Shown here piece after piece: positions 43,761 through 55,899 of a DNA stretch of 64,000 nt; positions within the stretch are counted from its first letter, which is position 1, and every line of letters begins with the position of its first letter. Under the pieces are notes generated by a model that saw nothing but the letters and a program-made list of their open reading frames with translations, was not told where the DNA came from and did no database searches. Both the position numbers and the translations under genes were made by a program. Source of the DNA: Lineus longissimus (lineage: Eukaryota; Nemertea; Pilidiophora; Heteronemertea; Lineidae); NCBI RefSeq assembly GCF_910592395.1, contig NC_088311.1:11596501-11660500 (forward strand), read 5' to 3'.

Positions 43761-43960
43761 TTATTGCCACGTTCGTTAACCGAAATATTTATTGGTGATC
43801 GGTTGCAGGGATTAAAATTCGGTATGTTTTGATCTGATTCACCACTCTGCACCATTCGCCACTCGGCTACCATGGGGGGGGGGGGGGGGGGGGGCAAGCG
43901 TAATCCAAAAACCTGAAAATATGCCATTAAACTAATTAATGGCCCATAAACCACACAACA

Positions 43961-44912
43961 TACATGTTATCCTTGCCTATAACGTAGAGCCGTTTAGACG
44001 CTTTCCAAAAAGACCGCATTCCGATCCGATCCGATCGAACCCCATTCCAGACCGGATGTGGTCTCATTTTAATGTACCCGTTTAGACGCTAACAGCAATG
44101 AGGACTGATGTGGACTAATTTCTTTTGGTTCCAACAATAATCCGCAGGATGTCGCGGTGGCGACAACGATTTAGCGCCACAATGCGGGTTATAATGGTAC
44201 TAGGCAAGCTCGTTCTTATGGTAGCTGCTGTCTAGCTTCCGCTGAATGGATTGATCGCTCCAAATATGTATGAGATCGAAAACAACCGTGTCCGTGAACT
44301 TATCCTTCACCATATTGGAATAATGAAAATAAGCCAAGAGAAAATACTATAAAACTGACAATCAAAACGACATTAATTCCCGCGAAAATACACGTGTTTA
44401 TAATGAAAGGAAGTATTGCCGAAGTACCATATCCAATACGCATGCGTGTAGGTAAAAAAATTAGTCCAGATGAGACCGCATTAGGCCCGATCGCGTTTAG
44501 ACGACCAAATTTGATCCGGATGCATCCGGATGTATCCGGATTAGCCCCAATGGAACCAGCAAAAGAGGTGGACCACTTGAAGACCCGATGGGACCACATG
44601 ACCCCCGATCGGTTAGCGTTTACACCAGGGAAATTTAGACCGCATTCGGATTCGATCGGATCCCATCGGGCCTTTTTTCTGTCGTCCAAACGGCCCTATT
44701 GCAATGAGGCCCAATGGGGTATATAATAGTGGTTCTTGAATAATCATAATGTAACCCGGCAAGACTAGGCCAAGAGGGCGGAGTTTACTACAAAGATTTC
44801 TTGAGTATTCACATCCACTCCTGGTGATACCCCTTTACGGGCCTAAAATGTATTATACATCTTCAATTGTACGAGAAGGTATAGAAGACGTTATAGGCAA
44901 GGATAACATGTA
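43961..44912. repeat. Outer 25-bp perfect inverted repeat around a MITE
   Basis: The 25-mer at 43961-43985, beginning TACATGTTATCCTTGCC, is exactly inverted at 44888-44912, about 900 bp apart. It lies just outside the MITE at 43987-44696 and is not part of its ends. Confidence 0.8.
43987..44696. mobile_element. MITE with GAGCCGTTTAGACG ends and TA duplication
   Basis: Left GAGCCGTTTAGACGC and right GGGCCGTTTGGACGAC (read on minus) are followed inward on both sides by A-rich sequence and GACCGCAT / CGATCCGATC motifs. TA flanks both ends (43985-43986 and 44697-44698). The interior has CATCCGGATG direct repeats and no transposase. Confidence 0.65.
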
Positions 44913-46647
44913 TATAATGGATGCACCCACAGCAATGACAATGCATCCACCGTAGTTGGGTATTCGATTTGACAGGTTTTTTTGTCTTAATTTTTTCAGT
45001 ATCAGATAAAGAGTATATCTGGTCACAATGTTTTGCTCACTTCGGCATCCATGATTTTTCATTCGTTCGCCCAAAGCAGCGTAAACCAAAGAAAATCACA
45101 TGTGGTGTCTTCTTTAAATTAGTCCAATATAACAATTTTTATTGTAACTTTACGATCATATTCTTTTGATTTGTGTTCTTCAACCAGATACGACCATTTT
45201 GCAAGGATTTTTAGCGCATTCATTTTGACCGTCAAACAAGCTCATGTTTCTCATCATTAAGATACTTTTGCCGGTCGATTTACAGTGCATCCTTTTGGAA
45301 ACCCAAGAGGATAACATAACTAAGTAAATACAACTGAAAAACAAGATGGAATTCAATACTGGTACAAAGTTTTAAGAATGCAAAAAATATCGGGTGAGAA
45401 AAATTATTTGCTGTTTTCATCTTCAGTTGGTTATATTTCACATGTGACCCGCATTTTCACTACATTGTCCTGAGACTAATTGCAATTCAGATGTTACTCT
45501 ATTTGCTTTCCATAAATATTAATATGCAATTCTAAAATGAACTTAAACAAGTGGTTTGTACGAAGCTTGTAAAACACAGTTGAGACACCGCGCTGCGCGA
45601 TTGTTGTAAACTTTGTCCCGTGGGTGTACTTTTTCATCGGCGATTTTAGTGGCATGGTCACTTTCTTACAAACGATGTCCTCAATCAAGTATACATACGT
45701 ATCTGTACGACTGTAGTTAAGAAAATGATCATAATATAGACAAGGACAATTGAAAGCGTGGTAGCAGTTCCCTCATTTGACACTGTATGCATCTACTTTT
45801 CTACGGATCGAACCAGTGCTCATTGATGCAGTACTTCTACATAGATGCCACACCAGGAAAGCTGTTTTTACTTCACCTAAATATATCAAAAGGTTTTGCC
45901 TAAAACCCTGAGCACCCTCTGTCAGCGGAATATGAAAAGTATGGTTCAATGTCAAAATCACGGTAAAGGCAAGTTCGGACTTACGTTGTCGCAAACGTCA
46001 TTTTTCACAATTGTAAAACATTCTTACTTAATTGCTGATGGACCAGATGATGTTACGTCACATCCGTACAACCGGGAAGGTTTCATCAGTGTTATTGATA
46101 TCAAATCAACATAATTGCTGTAATGTGTTACAGCTTAACTTAAAAAATTCGGAATCTTTGGATTCTCAATTGGTCCATTAAACTTGAAAAGTAACGTTCA
46201 TGCATATGAATTCATTGTATGAAAACTTGATCTCTTTTGCTGGTGTTTTTTAAACTTTGCGATTCGACCCGCTATCATTTAGTTTTTAGATGAATAATTT
46301 CTAGTTCATTCGATACACATGTCATTGACAACTAATATCGGGCGTTGGGTCTTAAAGGCCGAGGGTGTTCGTTATAAATGTGAGATTTATGATTGATTGC
46401 AACAAATTCCAATTGCATTCAATACATACTTGAGTATATTCAGTTTTCAACATTGCCGTTATGTAGACAGATTATCATATACTAAGTATACCATGTGTCA
46501 GCAAAGTATGCATGATAAAGTATGCATGGTAACTGCACTACAGTATTATGTAACTGCATATCTATTTTCATTACCCACGATAAAATACGAACGGCGTGCA
46601 CTCCTTAAAAATAGCAATGAATGTAGATCAATAGAAAGAAAACGTAC
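44913..46647. other. Intronic DNA, no exon supported
   Basis: AT-rich. No repeat ends or domains recognised. Confidence 0.35.
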
Positions 46648-46772
46648 CATTCCATTTGGAACGCTTATGTGCCAGGCACAATCGGCATCGTTTTGATATT
46701 TGTAAGGATAGTTCTTGCTGGAGACAAAGCCGCTATTACCCATCCGTCTATACCACGAACCACACCCAGACA
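46648..46772 (-). CDS. CUB domain, N-terminal exon (second CUB of the mosaic gene)
   Basis: A 125-bp exon with acceptor TATTTTTCAG and donor GAATG|GTACGT. Phase is 1 at the start and 0 at the end. It encodes SGCGSWYRRMGNSGFVSSKN then YPYKYQNDADCAWHISVPNG, the first CUB third. That has Cys 1, the G-x-x-x-S-x-N-Y-P-x-x-Y core, Cys 2 and the C-x-W-x-I strand. It lies 250 bp after the last exon of the preceding CUB. The rest of this CUB is not seen nearby and may be the exon at 35148-35279. Confidence 0.9.
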
Positions 46773-47020
46773 CTGAAAAATAAATCAGATCGTCTTTAAA
46801 TACATCATCGAAAGGTACGTACATGTAGGTGTCAGGTGAAATGGCATAGGAGAATTGGCAATAGGCGAATTGCCATTAGACATGTTAGATGAATTGGCAT
46901 CAGACGAAATGGTAACAAACCGGTGGGTTGACAAAACGTGCTCGACCAATGAGTGACGTGAGTAACTTTTTTGTGCCCGTGATTCATCCCTGTATCCTGG
47001 CGAGTAGAATTGTTACTCAC

Positions 47021-47149
47021 TTGTTGGTGGAATTGCTCTCCATGTGAGCGAGAAACCTCTGCCAACGTGACTCCCATCTGATTTGAATACCACTACCATG
47101 TCGTTATCTTGAGATATTATATCGGCTGGTTTTCCATGACAGTATTTAC
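47021..47149 (-). CDS. CUB domain, C-terminal exon (first CUB of the mosaic gene)
   Basis: A 129-bp exon with acceptor TTCTTCGTAG and donor ACAA|GTGAGT, phase 1-1. It encodes KYCHGKPADIISQDNDMVVV, then FKSDGSHVGRGFSLTWRAIP. This is the last CUB third, with the YCxGxPxxI, V-x-F-x-S-D and RGFSLTW elements. With the exon at 48544-48677 it would make one CUB if a 0-1 middle exon lies between them. CUB domains bind protein or calcium-linked partners outside the cell. Confidence 0.9.
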
Positions 47150-48543
47150 CTACGAAGAATAAGTGCATAACATTGTATGAAATGCACGACCAATAATGTA
47201 TCAGATCATCAATCCAAAAGTAGGTTGCACATCAAGAATTGGCCCCTTTTTGTAGCAGTGGTCACATCGAGGGCTAATGTCTCTCTGATTGCAACAGCCA
47301 GAAACGACTCTTCCTAAATACACTATCGAAAGATTCACAGCTAACCAATGATCGGCAATAAAAATCAACTTTATTACGAGCACTCCTCCAATAGAAATGG
47401 CACAAACTGGTAAATCACCTTCACTCTCAATACTGATCAGTAAAAATAACTATTTTATAGTAATGTTTGACAACGCTGGGAGCACCGACAGTCGTGACTG
47501 TGAAATTAGTTACTTAACTATCAAATAGTAATTCTAAAGATTGGTCAAGGGGGTGAGATTAGCCCATACGGCAACACAGGTGATCGGGATGTTTGGTTTC
47601 AATGTCTTATTCCTTAAATGATCGTCATGAAATTAATTCATAATCTAATCATTTCAATTTAGGACCTTGGTTATGAAAAGTCATGCTAATTTGGCTGTAA
47701 TGTATGCTGAGATTAGCCCACTTCAATTCACCTTTCCTTGCCATTATAGTCAATGGCAAACCTGGAACCAGTAGAGATGACTTGTAGGAATCAATTAAAC
47801 CATAAAAACCAATATATATCCCACTTGAGACGCTCTTATGAAATAAAGCAAAAAATTTTAAATTAAAAAAAAATAAATTCTAGCGGGTTCGAAATGGGGA
47901 TAAGGACCATCGTCACTAAGATCCAACCGTCCTGATCCGAGAAGCAATTGCTGTGAGCAGTCAATATCACAATTTAGTGATTTTCATAACTCACATATTT
48001 CGCCCTTTGTAAAGGTAATTGGAAATCATATTCATCTTGAACACTATCAAGAAATTACTCCTAACAAGGAATTATCGGCTATGGTCGTTCGAAGGATAGA
48101 GATCGGGCATTTAAACCATGGCGTTCCCTCTTTTTGTGCAAAACAGTCAGCTTTCACGTACCAGTTGGTGTGGTGGATGACGTATCTTCGTAAAGACTGA
48201 CTGAATCAAAAGCGCAACTTGGATGATTTTCTATGTTGAAAAGACTGGAAAATCGTATGAGAATTCGCTGAAAAGCAAGAAAAAGCGTAATATCAACATA
48301 ATTATAGGCAAAGAGTTTCTGATCTCATAACATGGTTCTTTAGACAGATATGTTTTGGAAATGAACCTGGTAGTATTCCATAATACGAGTAGGCTTGGTA
48401 CCGCTATCGGTATCCGAGAGATTTTATACATAAAAAACCCAACAACGAAAAGAAAGATATAGGCAGTGTTTTAGGTATGATGAAATGTGACCCCTGTCTA
48501 CTCTAGTGCACACAAACAGAATATTTGGCCATTCGGTACTTAC
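47150..48543. other. Intron inside the first CUB; middle exon not located
   Basis: A CUB middle exon (phase 0 to 1, about 100 bp) is expected here. I could not pick one with confidence. Confidence 0.4.
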
Positions 48544-48677
48544 AGAACGACTGGGTACGGTTATGATCCATGTACAGTTAGCTCTGTGGTTGTAGTTATG
48601 TGGGTGGTACATACTGGAAAATGTCCCACTGAGACCGGTTTGATGTCTTAATGAACCACAGCCAGAATCTGTATTAT
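48544..48677 (-). CDS. CUB domain, N-terminal exon (first CUB of the mosaic gene)
   Basis: A 134-bp exon with acceptor AACTTTCAG and donor TTCT|GTAAGT, phase 1 to 0. It encodes DSGCGSLRHQTGLSGTFSSM then YHPHNYNHRANCTWIITVPS. As in the exon at 46648-46772, Cys 1, the S-x-x-Y/H-P-x-x-Y core, Cys 2 and C-x-W-x-I are present. The shared split position and phase show that the two CUBs arose by duplication. Confidence 0.9.
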
Positions 48678-50753
48678 CTGAAAGTTTGGAAAAATTGTTC
48701 GAACACATGTACATGTACAGTAGTTTCTCGCATAGCTTGCCGTCTGACCCAGGCCTGATTTGAAATTTTTTCTAAGTCCAGCGAAGTTGTCAATTTTTAC
48801 TCAAAGCTGCCCTTAGAAATGAGTAGTGAGTTGCAACCGTTGATTGCTTACGACGGATAAAATGTTGCCACGTAAATGAAGTGAAGGCAGATGCATTATT
48901 TCAATGGCAACTTGCTATTCCGTTCACCAGGATATGGATACATTTTATCTGATGAAGCAAAGAACAATTTTGTTTATTCTTGATAATTTGGCTCTTCATC
49001 TAAAAATTGTAAATCATCTTCCTTGTCACTCCTCCAGTAAAATAACCCCCTGTACAAATCCCCCCCCCCGTCAAGTGAACATTCCCCTTTGGAGCGGAAC
49101 TCTTTCTTTACAAAGGTGCTTTCGCCTCCGTTTACACTCCCTCCCTCCAGCTCGTGGCAAGTCCTATGCAAACCCAGCTAAAGAGAAGCTTTCGACGCGT
49201 CGTAGTGAACTCCTTTTTTCAAAACATTCTATGGCTATGGCTACAATGTGACAATTGGGTGGAAGATCATCAGGTTAGTGACGATGAGAACTTACAATTA
49301 TAAAACCATTAACCAAGTACAATGTCTTTCTTGTTTCTTTAAATGTGGGTGTGCATTTTGGGTGACATAATAGGCAAGGGCATACATGAAGCGAAGCGGC
49401 GACTTTATATGGGGTTTTATGATATCAAAATTGTTCATGTTTTCACCCAAAACTAGGCTGCTTGAATTATAAGCAGTCCATTGTGACATTACCCCCATGA
49501 ACGATGTCCTCAGGCAGGATCAGTTTCATGAGATCAGAAGGAAGTGGTCCGTAGGAAATGCCCTATATTAAGCCCAATTGGTCAGAAATTCATGTACATT
49601 TCCATAAGATCAATCAAAAGATTAATAAACACCTGTTAGTAATGACCACCATTCGAAATGGCCTATGGTAGGTTGGCCATAGTTGCCAATTGTGTTCAAT
49701 GCTGTGAACATCCGTCTTGATAGCCTGTTTTTCGACGTTAGCTCTCTCGGACAGTTATGTGCGGAGTATTTGGAACGTGAATACAGTTTGGAACGTGAAC
49801 AATGTTTAAAGCTTACATTTGAGCATAAAAACCCAAGCGACCAGTTTAGCAAACACTCTCCGTCAGACACCCGTCCGCCATGTTTTGAACTACCATTTAT
49901 CCATCTGGGGTGACAAGCAAGTGTCTTATTGACTTTCATGCTTTAAGTGTGGTTAGTTATCCTTTCACTCAGATGAGAGGAAAATTACGATGCAACATCC
50001 GGACATATTTTTCATAGGAAAACAGAACTTGTCCTTTTCTTCAGTCCAGGACCTGCACCAGATAGCTAGACTTGAAGGCAGGTTGCTTGATACTTTTTGT
50101 CTCTGTCTGCTTGTTGTAGGAATTACATGTACAACAGCCAACATATGCAATTTTTCTAATGTCGTCACCTCTATTCACGCATGCGCACAGGCCTTCAAGT
50201 CGAGTAAATTTATTCGAAAAAGGCTGAGCCACAAGTCACTAGTCATCCGCTGACAGCGACTCAGCGTTATTCTTGGCGCAAACAACTGGGTTCCGACCAG
50301 AATATGACTGTGCCAAATGACGTTGAGCACTATTTGTCTATTGTGCGGCCAGCAATGTATTAAGAAAAGGTTTTATCTATTCCTACTTCATTGATTTGTG
50401 AACTTACCTCTGCAATGCTCTGGAAGATAAGATGGTATAAAATAATCAGTTTAATCGTTCTTTCAAAAACACGCAATAGTCTAATTTCAGGTAAATATGT
50501 ACATCAACTACCGGTATCTATTACCAATTGCCTTAGAAGTTAGACATCGTCAATCAACCTAATGCCAAATGTTTTCTGACCAATTTAAAGAGTTCAGATG
50601 AAAAAACCCGCTAAAAGCCGTTCAGAAAACAAATGAGATAATTATGGCAGGAAATCCAACATTTGTTTCGGAACTACGGTTAGGGGTTGCAAGGCCGATG
50701 AATCCACGGAAACTCTTTCAAGGCACCTCAGTGCAAAGCATATATCTAAGCCA
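48678..50753. other. Intronic DNA, no exon supported
   Basis: No clear repeat boundary or domain. Confidence 0.3.
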
Positions 50754-51170
50754 TGTACCGTGGAGGGCTAAAGCCCTCCAGAATGATATTTGGGGCCGAA
50801 GGCCCCCCTATAGGGATGAAGTCCCGAAAGATGGAAACGTTTTTCAAGCATACACAAAATGCACTACAGCATAGGAAGCCATTTTTCGAACCTGCCACCC
50901 TCACAAAAGCACCCGATTTCGTACACAAGTTCAAGCTTTTTTGCAAATCAAACAGTTTCTACATGATCTAAAAAATACGAGTATCAGTATCCAACATTGA
51001 TAACCTGACAATTATTTTGTTTTCACGGTAGAATTCGACATTTATTTAGAGAATATGCACGAGCCTGTCAGAAAACTAAAAAGTCACTCCGCAATCATCC
51101 TTCGGGAATTGTCTCTACAAGGGGCCTTGGCCCAAAATCCTCTTGGAGGACTTTAGCCCTCCACGGTACA
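50754..51170. mobile_element. MITE with TGTACCGTGGAGGGCTAAAG ends
   Basis: Terminal inverted repeats of about 25 bp (one mismatch), with internal GGGGCC-type hairpins (GGGGCCGAAGGCCCCCC near 50790, GGGGCCTTGGCCC near 51121). Length is about 417 bp with no ORF of note. No clear target duplication. Its right end lies about 17 bp from a degenerate copy of the PAN exon. Confidence 0.75.
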
Positions 51171-51182
51171 ACTTCCTGTGAT

Positions 51183-51231
51183 TGTCCACAGTGAGCAGGT
51201 CGGCCTGCGATATTGGAGTGGCTTGTAGAGT
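51183..51231 (-). pseudogene. Decayed copy of a PAN/apple exon fragment
   Basis: On minus it reads PLQYRRPTC, against SFQYRKPTC of the good PAN exon at 54171-54380. Over the best 35 bp I count 29 matches. The rest is unrecognisable and a MITE end lies directly beside it. Confidence 0.6.
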
Positions 51232-52250
51232 GATGACAGGATCATCATGATAAGCTCTTACATGTTCTATAGATTAACGTATGTAAGCGGCTAATCACAG
51301 CAGGTAATCATGATATCAAGCTCCAGCATGGTTAATTGCTATCAAAGCGGGTAGTCATGATATCAAGCTCTAGCGTGTTGAATAGCTTAGCTCAGGCATG
51401 CTAATCACAGCGGGAAAGGATGGTACCAAGCTTAGTCTTAGCTTGGCCGCAGATTCTCATTATTTTCACACATTTTCTTACACTACTTTTTACATTTATC
51501 ACACGTGCGTCTTGTCAGTGACGTAGGCTAGAAGGCCGGGCAGAGTGCATATTCACCTCGCAATAATTATCAGGAATCGAACCGGACTGCATTTTGGTCT
51601 CCCAGGTATCATTACATAGGGGTATTTATGTTACAAGTTTCAAGTCAAAATAGGTTAAAAATTTACCAATGATCAAGCTGTTTCAGTGTTTTAGTGTTAG
51701 CTACCTGGTGGCCAAACCAGGAATCGAACCGGACCAAAATTTAGTCAGCAAGGTTTCATAACATTGGGGTATATATATACTGAGTTTAACCCTTTAGCTC
51801 CTGTGGGTCTACACATTTTTTTTCTACATCTCCCTGAAGATTTCCATGTATTCCTATAGTGAATATACTTTTGGCAAAAGAGATACAAAAAGTTGAAAAT
51901 GAAGTACTACAAGTGATACTTATTTTGAAGCTAACAATCATACCTACAATAATGATATCACTAATTTTTCATTCTAACCCCTCGCCTCCCTAGAGGGGAC
52001 GATATATCGTACCTATATTTTGTCTCGCGCATACCTAATGCATACGTATAGAACTCGCGGTACACGTTAGACACTATTGTACGGTGTATTCATGTCCCTG
52101 GTGATCAGCAGAAGACTATATTTAGTTTCATTCATAGTTTGCAGAGGGCGCTGCAGTTTGATTGGCGCTTGTGCAGCCTCACAGTACAAGGACCGATTAG
52201 CATATGAATAAATATTATGTTGTATTATTCGATCAATCAGTAGCAGACAC
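51232..52250. other. Diverged repeat DNA, no gene
   Basis: Contains two GGAATCGAACC stretches (51573 and 51720) in decayed repeat copies related to one near 53989. No exons. Confidence 0.35.
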
Positions 52251-52252
52251 TA

Positions 52253-53001
52253 GTTGCTTTTACACGAGGACTGTTTTAGCCCTCCTCACCTCGAGCCACT
52301 TGAAGCCGGATCACCTGTAACTGGCTTTGCGCTGTCTACACGGAGACGGATCAAATCGCCGGCCCCAGGTCAGTTCAGGCCACTTAAACCACTAACCCGT
52401 CGCATGGTGGCGCGTGTTTTCATGAACTGCTACATACAGCACTACTCGATTTTAGTACCGTGCGCAAAGTGACTCGAGGCCAGATCGGTTCTACACGAGA
52501 GATTAAGCGTCTTGAAGTGGCTCCAACCCGCCTCAAGTGACTCGAGACTGCAGTGCTAACGCGCCTCGGTGTAGAACGAAATCAGAACCGTCTCCAAGAC
52601 GCTTCAAGACGCTTAATCTCTCGTGTAGAACCGATCTGTAAAACCGTGTAGAACGAAATTAGAACCGTCTCCAAGTGACCTGACCCGAGGCGCGTTAGCA
52701 CTGCAGTCTCGAGTCACTTGAGGCGGGTTGGAGCCACTTCAAGAGGCTTAATCTCTCGTGTAGAACCGATCTGGCCTCGAGTCACTTTGCGCACGGTACT
52801 AAAATCGAGAAGTGCGGTATATAGCAGTTCATGAAAACACGCGCCACCATGCGACGGGTTAGTGGTTTAAGTGGCCTGAACTGACCTGGGGCCGGCGATT
52901 TGATCCGTCTCCGTGTAGACAGCGCAAAGCCAGTTACAGGTGATCCGGCTTCAAGTGGCTCGAGGTGAGGAGGGCTAAAACCGTCCTCGTGTAAAAGCAA
53001 C
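52253..53001. mobile_element. 749-bp near-perfect palindromic MITE
   Basis: The arms of about 320 bp are almost exact inverted copies, starting GTTGCTTTTACACGAGGAC and joined by a spacer of about 110 bp that itself repeats GTGTAGAACGAAATYAGAAC. TA lies at 52251-52252 and 53002-53003, consistent with a TA-targeting (mariner-like) duplication. The arms encode the same 72-codon frame on opposite strands only because they are mirror images. TCTCGTGTAGAACCGATCTG recurs several times. Confidence 0.88.
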
Positions 53002-53003
53002 TA

Positions 53004-54170
53004 ACAGCCAAAGGTTATCAATCAAGTTACGTTGATCATTTACAGGTTGTAACTGCATCAATTACAGTTACATATACATTTACTTGTTTAAATCAGAAAA
53101 ATCAATCAATTAGAGCAAAATCAATCACAAAATATTGATTATTATCAATTATTGATTACCTCTTACCCAATCGATACCCAGAAACAACGCCAATTGATAG
53201 CCAAGGTAATCAGCTTAACAAAAATGTATGGTTTTATTAATCAAGGATGCATAATGAAGGAGCTACAACATTCTTAAGTATTTTTACGTCATTTTGCATA
53301 AAACTGGTAAAACATCTCGGTACATAGCGTAACATTGGCCTCGGGAGCCAAAGGGTTAACCCCCCCTGGTATCGACAGCATTAACCCTCTCAGCAATTTA
53401 GTAAAAATTCATAAAATGGCCCTGTAGTAAACAATAGAATGATAAGAAGTTCCTAACTGATCAAAAAAATCCATAAAGAAACCCCAATGTACGATAATCC
53501 AACATAATATCGATCGAAAAACAAAACCAGGCAGTCTCCTACACATGAATACATAAATGGGGTCAGGAGGCTGACTCGCCAACTAGCTATAGCCCTGTAT
53601 TACTCGGTAAAATGTACATCAACCCACCTAGGAACGAGTTTTATTATGAAGATTACACTCTTAAGCATCGCCCCTGTGATGTTACTTTACTTCTCGGCCG
53701 CTTGGATATCGTAGGGCGGGAGTTTTAAACACGGGCGGCTACGGGCGGCACAGGAGCTAAAGGGTCAAAGTCCATAACTCCAGTAGTTACGAAACATGTC
53801 ACCATCGGCTAATTCACGCTATTTAACCTCAGTCTGTAACCTTGAAAAGGAGGTCAAATCAAACCCCAGGTGATATGTTATGTATCGTCATTACATGTAC
53901 CTTTGATAAAAATTTGGTGATGCTCGAGCCTTTAGTTAGACATAGTACTTTTTGTGTTTTTGGATTTAGCCAACTGGTGGCAACATTAGGAATCGAACCT
54001 GACGGACATTTGGTCTCCCAGGGGTCATTACCTAGGGGAACATGTACCAACATTCAAGTCGATAGCTCCGGCAATTACAGAACGTGCCTTGCTAACAGAC
54101 GATGATGACGACGACGGACGATGCGCCATAAGACAAGCAATTCTGTATTTCTTAGAAGATTCATACTTAC
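53004..54170. other. Intronic DNA with old repeat fragments
   Basis: Includes a TCAATTATTGATTACC-rich AT stretch (53030-53230) and a fragment of the CTCF-motif repeat family at about 53770-54080. Confidence 0.35.
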
Positions 54171-54380
54171 TTGTGTACTGCGCAAAGCCCGTATGACCAA
54201 CATTCATCAGTTGAGATTTAGAACACACGAAGTTCTTCAGCCAACAAGTCGGCTTGCGATATTGGAATGACTTGCAGTCGGCTCGTCTGTTGCATGTGTC
54301 CCTACACTGAACGAAACTCACTTTACTCGACCATATATCGTGACCTCTGCAAATGCCGTTCTCAAATGTATATGAACATG
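54171..54380 (-). CDS. PAN/apple domain exon of the mosaic gene
   Basis: A 210-bp exon with acceptor CCTCCATTCCAG and a strong donor ACAA|GTAAGTATG, phase 1-1. It encodes one PAN/apple module of about 70 residues: ACSYTFENGICRGHDIW, CRDTCNRRADCKSFQYRK, then a Cys-rich end. The pattern C-x2-x-C-x-x-x-x-C-x-x-F-x-Y and the later C-x-L form the usual PAN disulfide core. PAN modules mediate protein or carbohydrate binding outside the cell. A decayed fragment of the same exon at 51.2 kb points to an earlier exon duplication. Confidence 0.85.
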
Positions 54381-54740
54381 CTGGAATGGAGGTAAATGAT
54401 ACTAATTAATACATATACTTAGCATATTAAACTGAGTACTCTTGGCAGAGTTTATCAATTACACAAATAGATCACTCTGCTCATGCACCCTTTCATTTTA
54501 CACACTTGAAATTAGTGTTTAGAGAAGTTGTACTGAACTGGGGGTTCATAAAAGAAGAAAGAAATGCTTTTCTGCAAATAGCAAATAACAGCAAACAACA
54601 AGTAAACTCCGATCTATGTCTGTATCGTCATCACAATCATCACCAGTTGCCATTTTCCAAAAGATAAACAATAAAAGATATTTCTTGTCTGGAAAAGAGA
54701 ATCATACAGCCTATTCCCTCATAGATATCGAGTATAGTCC
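54381..54740. other. No supported gene
   Basis: Intronic DNA upstream of the PAN exon in transcription order. Nothing recognised. Confidence 0.35.
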
Positions 54741-55899
54741 GGGGCATTGGTTTGATGAAGTGTTGCGTCCCCATGTGGAGGCAGAAAACAGTGAGCAGTT
54801 CCTCATTATCGTGAACAGATATCGGGTACATATATAGTTGCTTAACTCTGCATGCTGTATACTGAGATAAAGTTATTCAAGCTTGAGGATACAGTAAAAC
54901 AGGGATCATTTACCTATGAACGATGATATATTCTAGTTCCGGTTGTAAGAGACCCACAAAGGAAAAAACTAAATTCCGCCAAACTTTTTATTATGCACTG
55001 GTGTTGAATATTCTTTTGTGCAAACTGGCCTATAGGGAATGTCTCAACCGAGTTGGTGTTGGCCGGCGTTGCTGTCAGTGGCATGTTCCTTCCGCGTTTC
55101 TTCCGATACTGAGTCCGGTCCTGGTCAGTTAGGCTCTGATAGTTAGGAACCTTACGGACCATGAAGTCGAATAAACCCGACGGTGAAAATTGAGAGTTTT
55201 CGCAACCTCCCGGTCTGTCTGCAATGAGTGTTTTTGGATGATTTACGTCCGTAATGTTGTAATAGGCCAATGGCGAAAAACAAACGGAAGGAATCCTTTG
55301 ACGCAATGCTGCTGTCCGGGTTTAGGGCAGGAAAACAGATATTTCCCGTCCGAACTTTTCTGAAAACGACTTGCCACATAATGTTATGGTGACCTCATCC
55401 CAAACAGGGCATTGGTTTGATGAAGTGTTGCGTCCCCATGTGGAGGCAGAAAACAGTGAGCAGTTCCTCATTATCGTGAACAGATATCGGGTACATATAT
55501 TTCATTCCGGCCGGACGACATCCATCGCTCAACCACTGGATGTAACAGTAATGAAGTCATTTACGTCAAATGATAAGAAACAATGGAAGAACTGGAAGAG
55601 TGCAAACACAGCTAATTATGGACAATGTCCTAAAACCGCATTTCATATCCTGAGCCAGGCTTGGCATGCTGTTGATGCAGCAGTTATCGTGAACGGTTTT
55701 GAAGCGGCCTTTCATGACAGGGAGAATGATGTGGGACCACTGTCAGTGGATGACGGGAATGACGATGATATTGAGTTCATTGACGGAAGAAGAACTTGGC
55801 CTAGTTGGCGACTTAGCAGGAAAGGGGTTGCAGCTGTCTTGGGACACCCTGCATAGATTGTTCGAACGAAGATTTTTCGCGTCAAGATCAGTATTGTAA
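54741..55899 (+). pseudogene. Pogo-like DDE transposase fragments with an internal duplication
   Basis: 55407-55856 encodes HWFDEVLRPHVEAENSEQFL, then ITSIAQPLDVTVMKSF-like sequence (in the DNA, TTSIAQPLDVTVMKSF). This is the third catalytic region of the DDE_1 (pogo/CENP-B/TIGD) family, where QPLDV is highly conserved. A helical tail with QAWHAVDAAVIVNGFEAAF and an acidic end follow. The first 94 bp of this (55407-55500) are repeated exactly at 54742-54835. No N-terminal helix-turn-helix or first Asp is present, so this is a dead fragment in an intron of the mosaic gene. Confidence 0.65.

Noticed and set aside
52254-53000. Two nearly identical 72-codon frames on opposite strands
   Set aside because: They are the mirrored arms of a palindromic MITE, not duplicated genes.
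51573-53999. Three GGTTCGATTCC B-box-like sequences on minus (51573, 51720, 53989)
   Set aside because: No A box or cloverleaf. All lie in the same position of a decayed dispersed repeat, so they are not tRNA genes.
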